A stretch of DNA of 6,297 nucleotides from Ardenticatenia bacterium (lineage in GTDB: Bacteria > Chloroflexota > Anaerolineae > Aggregatilineales > Ch27), in assembly GCA_026983935.1 (NCBI GenBank), contig JALSTC010000822.1, positions 1-6,297 on the forward strand. Direction: 5' to 3'. A program made the position numbers and the translations under genes. Within the stretch, counting starts at the first letter, position 1. Each line of letters opens with the position of its first letter. A model generated the notes under the pieces. The model saw nothing but the letters and a program-made list of their open reading frames with translations. It did not search any database and was not told the DNA's origin. Positions 4,913 to 6,297 of the stretch are shown here, piece after piece.

Positions 4913-6297
4913 TTATTCCACCAGCGGGATATCCGGTCGGTCTGCACCCTCACCGGGCATGTACGTCCGCAGGATTGAGTCGCCGATGAACTCCCTCAGC
5001 AGCGAGTTGGCAGGTACGAACTCGACGAATTCTTCCGGCATGGGACGCACCCAGCGCAGGAAAGAGAGCAGCCGCTTGGCCTCGATGTGGCGGCGCGATG
5101 TGCGGTCGATCTGCAGCAGCAGCGGTTCCGCCAGCGGGCGCAGTGCGGCCAGCTCATACACCAGCGCGGAGTTGAACATCACGTCGGCGTTTTCCTGGAA
5201 GGGGAAGATATAGCGTTTTTCGCCGCGCCGCACACTCGGCCAGCGCTCCAGCGTATCCAGGGCTGTATAGCCCCGATAGGCGGCATCACGCACGATGCGC
5301 CGCAGCAGCCGCACATCGGTCGTCGGGATGCGGTTGTGGCGGTCAATGTTCAACTGTGTCAGGGCAGAAACGTAAATGCGATAGGTGCGCCCGGCAGGAA
5401 CGTCCGGCAGCAGCGCCGGATTCAGGCCATGAATGCCTTCCACAACCAGCACATGCCCGGATGTGAGCTGCACCGTCTGCCCTGGTCGCGATTTGCCCGT
5501 ATGGAAGTCGAATTCCGGGATCGTGACGCGCTTGCCAGCCATCAGGTCCAGCATTTGCTGGTTCAGCACCGGCAGATTGAGGGCTTCCAATGCCTCGAAG
5601 TCATAATCGCCGTTTTCGTCGCGCGGCGTCAGCTCTCTATCCACGAAGTAGTGATCCAGCGACAGCGTGAACGGCTTTAGGCCGTGTGCCAGAATCTGCA
5701 CCGCCAGCCGTTTGGAAAAGGTGGTCTTGCCGGAGGAAGACGGCCCGGCGATCAGCACCAGCCGCATGCCCTCGCGGTGCTGATTCGCGATCTCATGGGC
5801 GATGTGGGCGATGTGCTGCTCATGCAGCGCCTCTGCCACCAGGATCAGCTCGCGTGCCCCCCCGCCGTGAATGGCTTGATTCAAGTGTCCAATGTCTTCT
5901 ACACCCAGCAGTTCCAGCCACTTCGTCTGCTGCTCGAACACCGTGGCGATTTTGACGGCAGGCTCATAAGGCTGGATGCGATCGGGCGTTTCCCGCCGGG
6001 GATACATCAGCAGGAAGCCATCCGGTGGGTGCAGCCGCAGCTCGAATGTGCGCAGGTAGCCAGTGGAGGGGGCCATATAGCCGAAGAAGTAGTCGGAGTT
6101 TCCCCGCAGTGTGTACATCATCAGGTAGTCTTTATCGCGGACTTCCATGAGGCGCAGCTTGTCATCATCGCCGCGTTCCATGAACAGCGTGATGGCTTCT
6201 TTCAGCGGTACTTTTTTGCGGCGGATGGGGGCGTCTGCCTCAACGATTTCATGCATCCGGGCCGCGATCTGGTCGAGTTCGTCCTGGCTGAAGTTCG
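4913..6297 (-). CDS. Nucleoside kinase (uridine kinase/PRK family) with ThrRS-like N-terminal region, 5' end cut by window edge
   Basis: P-loop kinase expected to phosphorylate a nucleoside such as uridine with ATP or GTP in pyrimidine salvage. 460 residues are visible and the frame stays open to the right edge, so the start and probably a TGS domain lie outside; an internal ATG at 6256 is not taken as the start because the 13 residues before it (NFSQDELDQIAAR) continue the family pattern. Visible residues 1 to about 100 resemble the threonyl/alanyl-tRNA synthetase second additional domain (ADAPIRRKKVPLKEAI, then APSTGYLRTFEL), but I see no HxxxH metal site. Kinase part: Walker A GPSSSGKTT (184-192), LSLDHYFVDRE (211-221) at the substrate region, EFDFHTGKS (261-269), Walker B-like VLVVEGIHGLNP (282-293), and RIPTTDVRLLRRIVRDAAYRG (322-342), a lid-like arginine-rich segment. 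This long two-part type is known as 'nucleoside kinase' in several bacteria and is not orthologous to the short E. coli Udk (about 213 residues). Substrate not proven. Confidence 0.92.
   Translation of the reverse strand, partial: NFSQDELDQIAARMHEIVEADAPIRRKKVPLKEAITLFMERGDDDKLRLMEVRDKDYLMMYTLRGNSDYFFGYMAPSTGYLRTFELRLHPPDGFLLMYPRRETPDRIQPYEPAVKIATVFEQQTKWLELLGVEDIGHLNQAIHGGGARELILVAEALHEQHIAHIAHEIANQHREGMRLVLIAGPSSSGKTTFSKRLAVQILAHGLKPFTLSLDHYFVDRELTPRDENGDYDFEALEALNLPVLNQQMLDLMAGKRVTIPEFDFHTGKSRPGQTVQLTSGHVLVVEGIHGLNPALLPDVPAGRTYRIYVSALTQLNIDRHNRIPTTDVRLLRRIVRDAAYRGYTALDTLERWPSVRRGEKRYIFPFQENADVMFNSALVYELAALRPLAEPLLLQIDRTSRRHIEAKRLLSFLRWVRPMPEEFVEFVPANSLLREFIGDSILRTYMPGEGADRPDIPLVE

Noticed and set aside
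5087..5680. 197-residue open frame on the plus strand
   Set aside because: Antisense to the kinase domain with Walker A and B motifs; His/Gln/Arg-rich product with no family resemblance, so a shadow frame.

Overview
The window is an ordinary-looking stretch of bacterial chromosome, GC-rich by eye. All five supported genes lie on the minus strand, so transcription runs from the right edge to the left. No mobile element, CRISPR array, tRNA or rRNA was seen. The taxon cannot be fixed from the sequence. A free-living bacterium of the Chloroflexota (Anaerolineae-like) is my best guess, because Aap-type amino-acid transporters with enlarged permeases and a uridine-kinase-like enzyme with a ThrRS-like front end fit that group. 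This rests on remembered family patterns and is weak.

Right part (6297 to 3668), nucleotide metabolism: first the 3' portion of a long nucleoside kinase (ThrRS-editing-like N-terminal region plus P-loop kinase domain), running off the right edge. After 93 bases comes an HD-domain deoxynucleoside triphosphate triphosphohydrolase of the dGTPase family. One enzyme makes nucleoside monophosphates and the other degrades dNTPs to nucleosides, so both act on the same pools, though they may only be neighbours.

Middle (3667 to 3284): a 384-base gap with no gene. It carries a good sigma-70-type promoter reading left, a small palindrome touching its -35 box, a leader of roughly 245 bases, and a small hairpin over the ribosome binding site of the next gene.

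Left part (3283 to 1), general L-amino-acid ABC transporter operon in the order aapJ (periplasmic or surface binding protein), aapQ (permease), aapM (permease, cut by the left edge). The ATPase gene aapP is expected just outside the left edge. AapJ captures amino acids outside the membrane and the AapQ/AapM pair forms the channel. A stem-loop between aapJ and aapQ could keep binding-protein mRNA more abundant than permease mRNA, and aapQ and aapM are tightly coupled (2-base gap).

I did not find a convincing undescribed system. The most unusual item is an acidic extracytoplasmic insertion of at least 140 residues in AapM, which begins after its third membrane segment, continues to the window edge and contains a repeated IDEETG motif.
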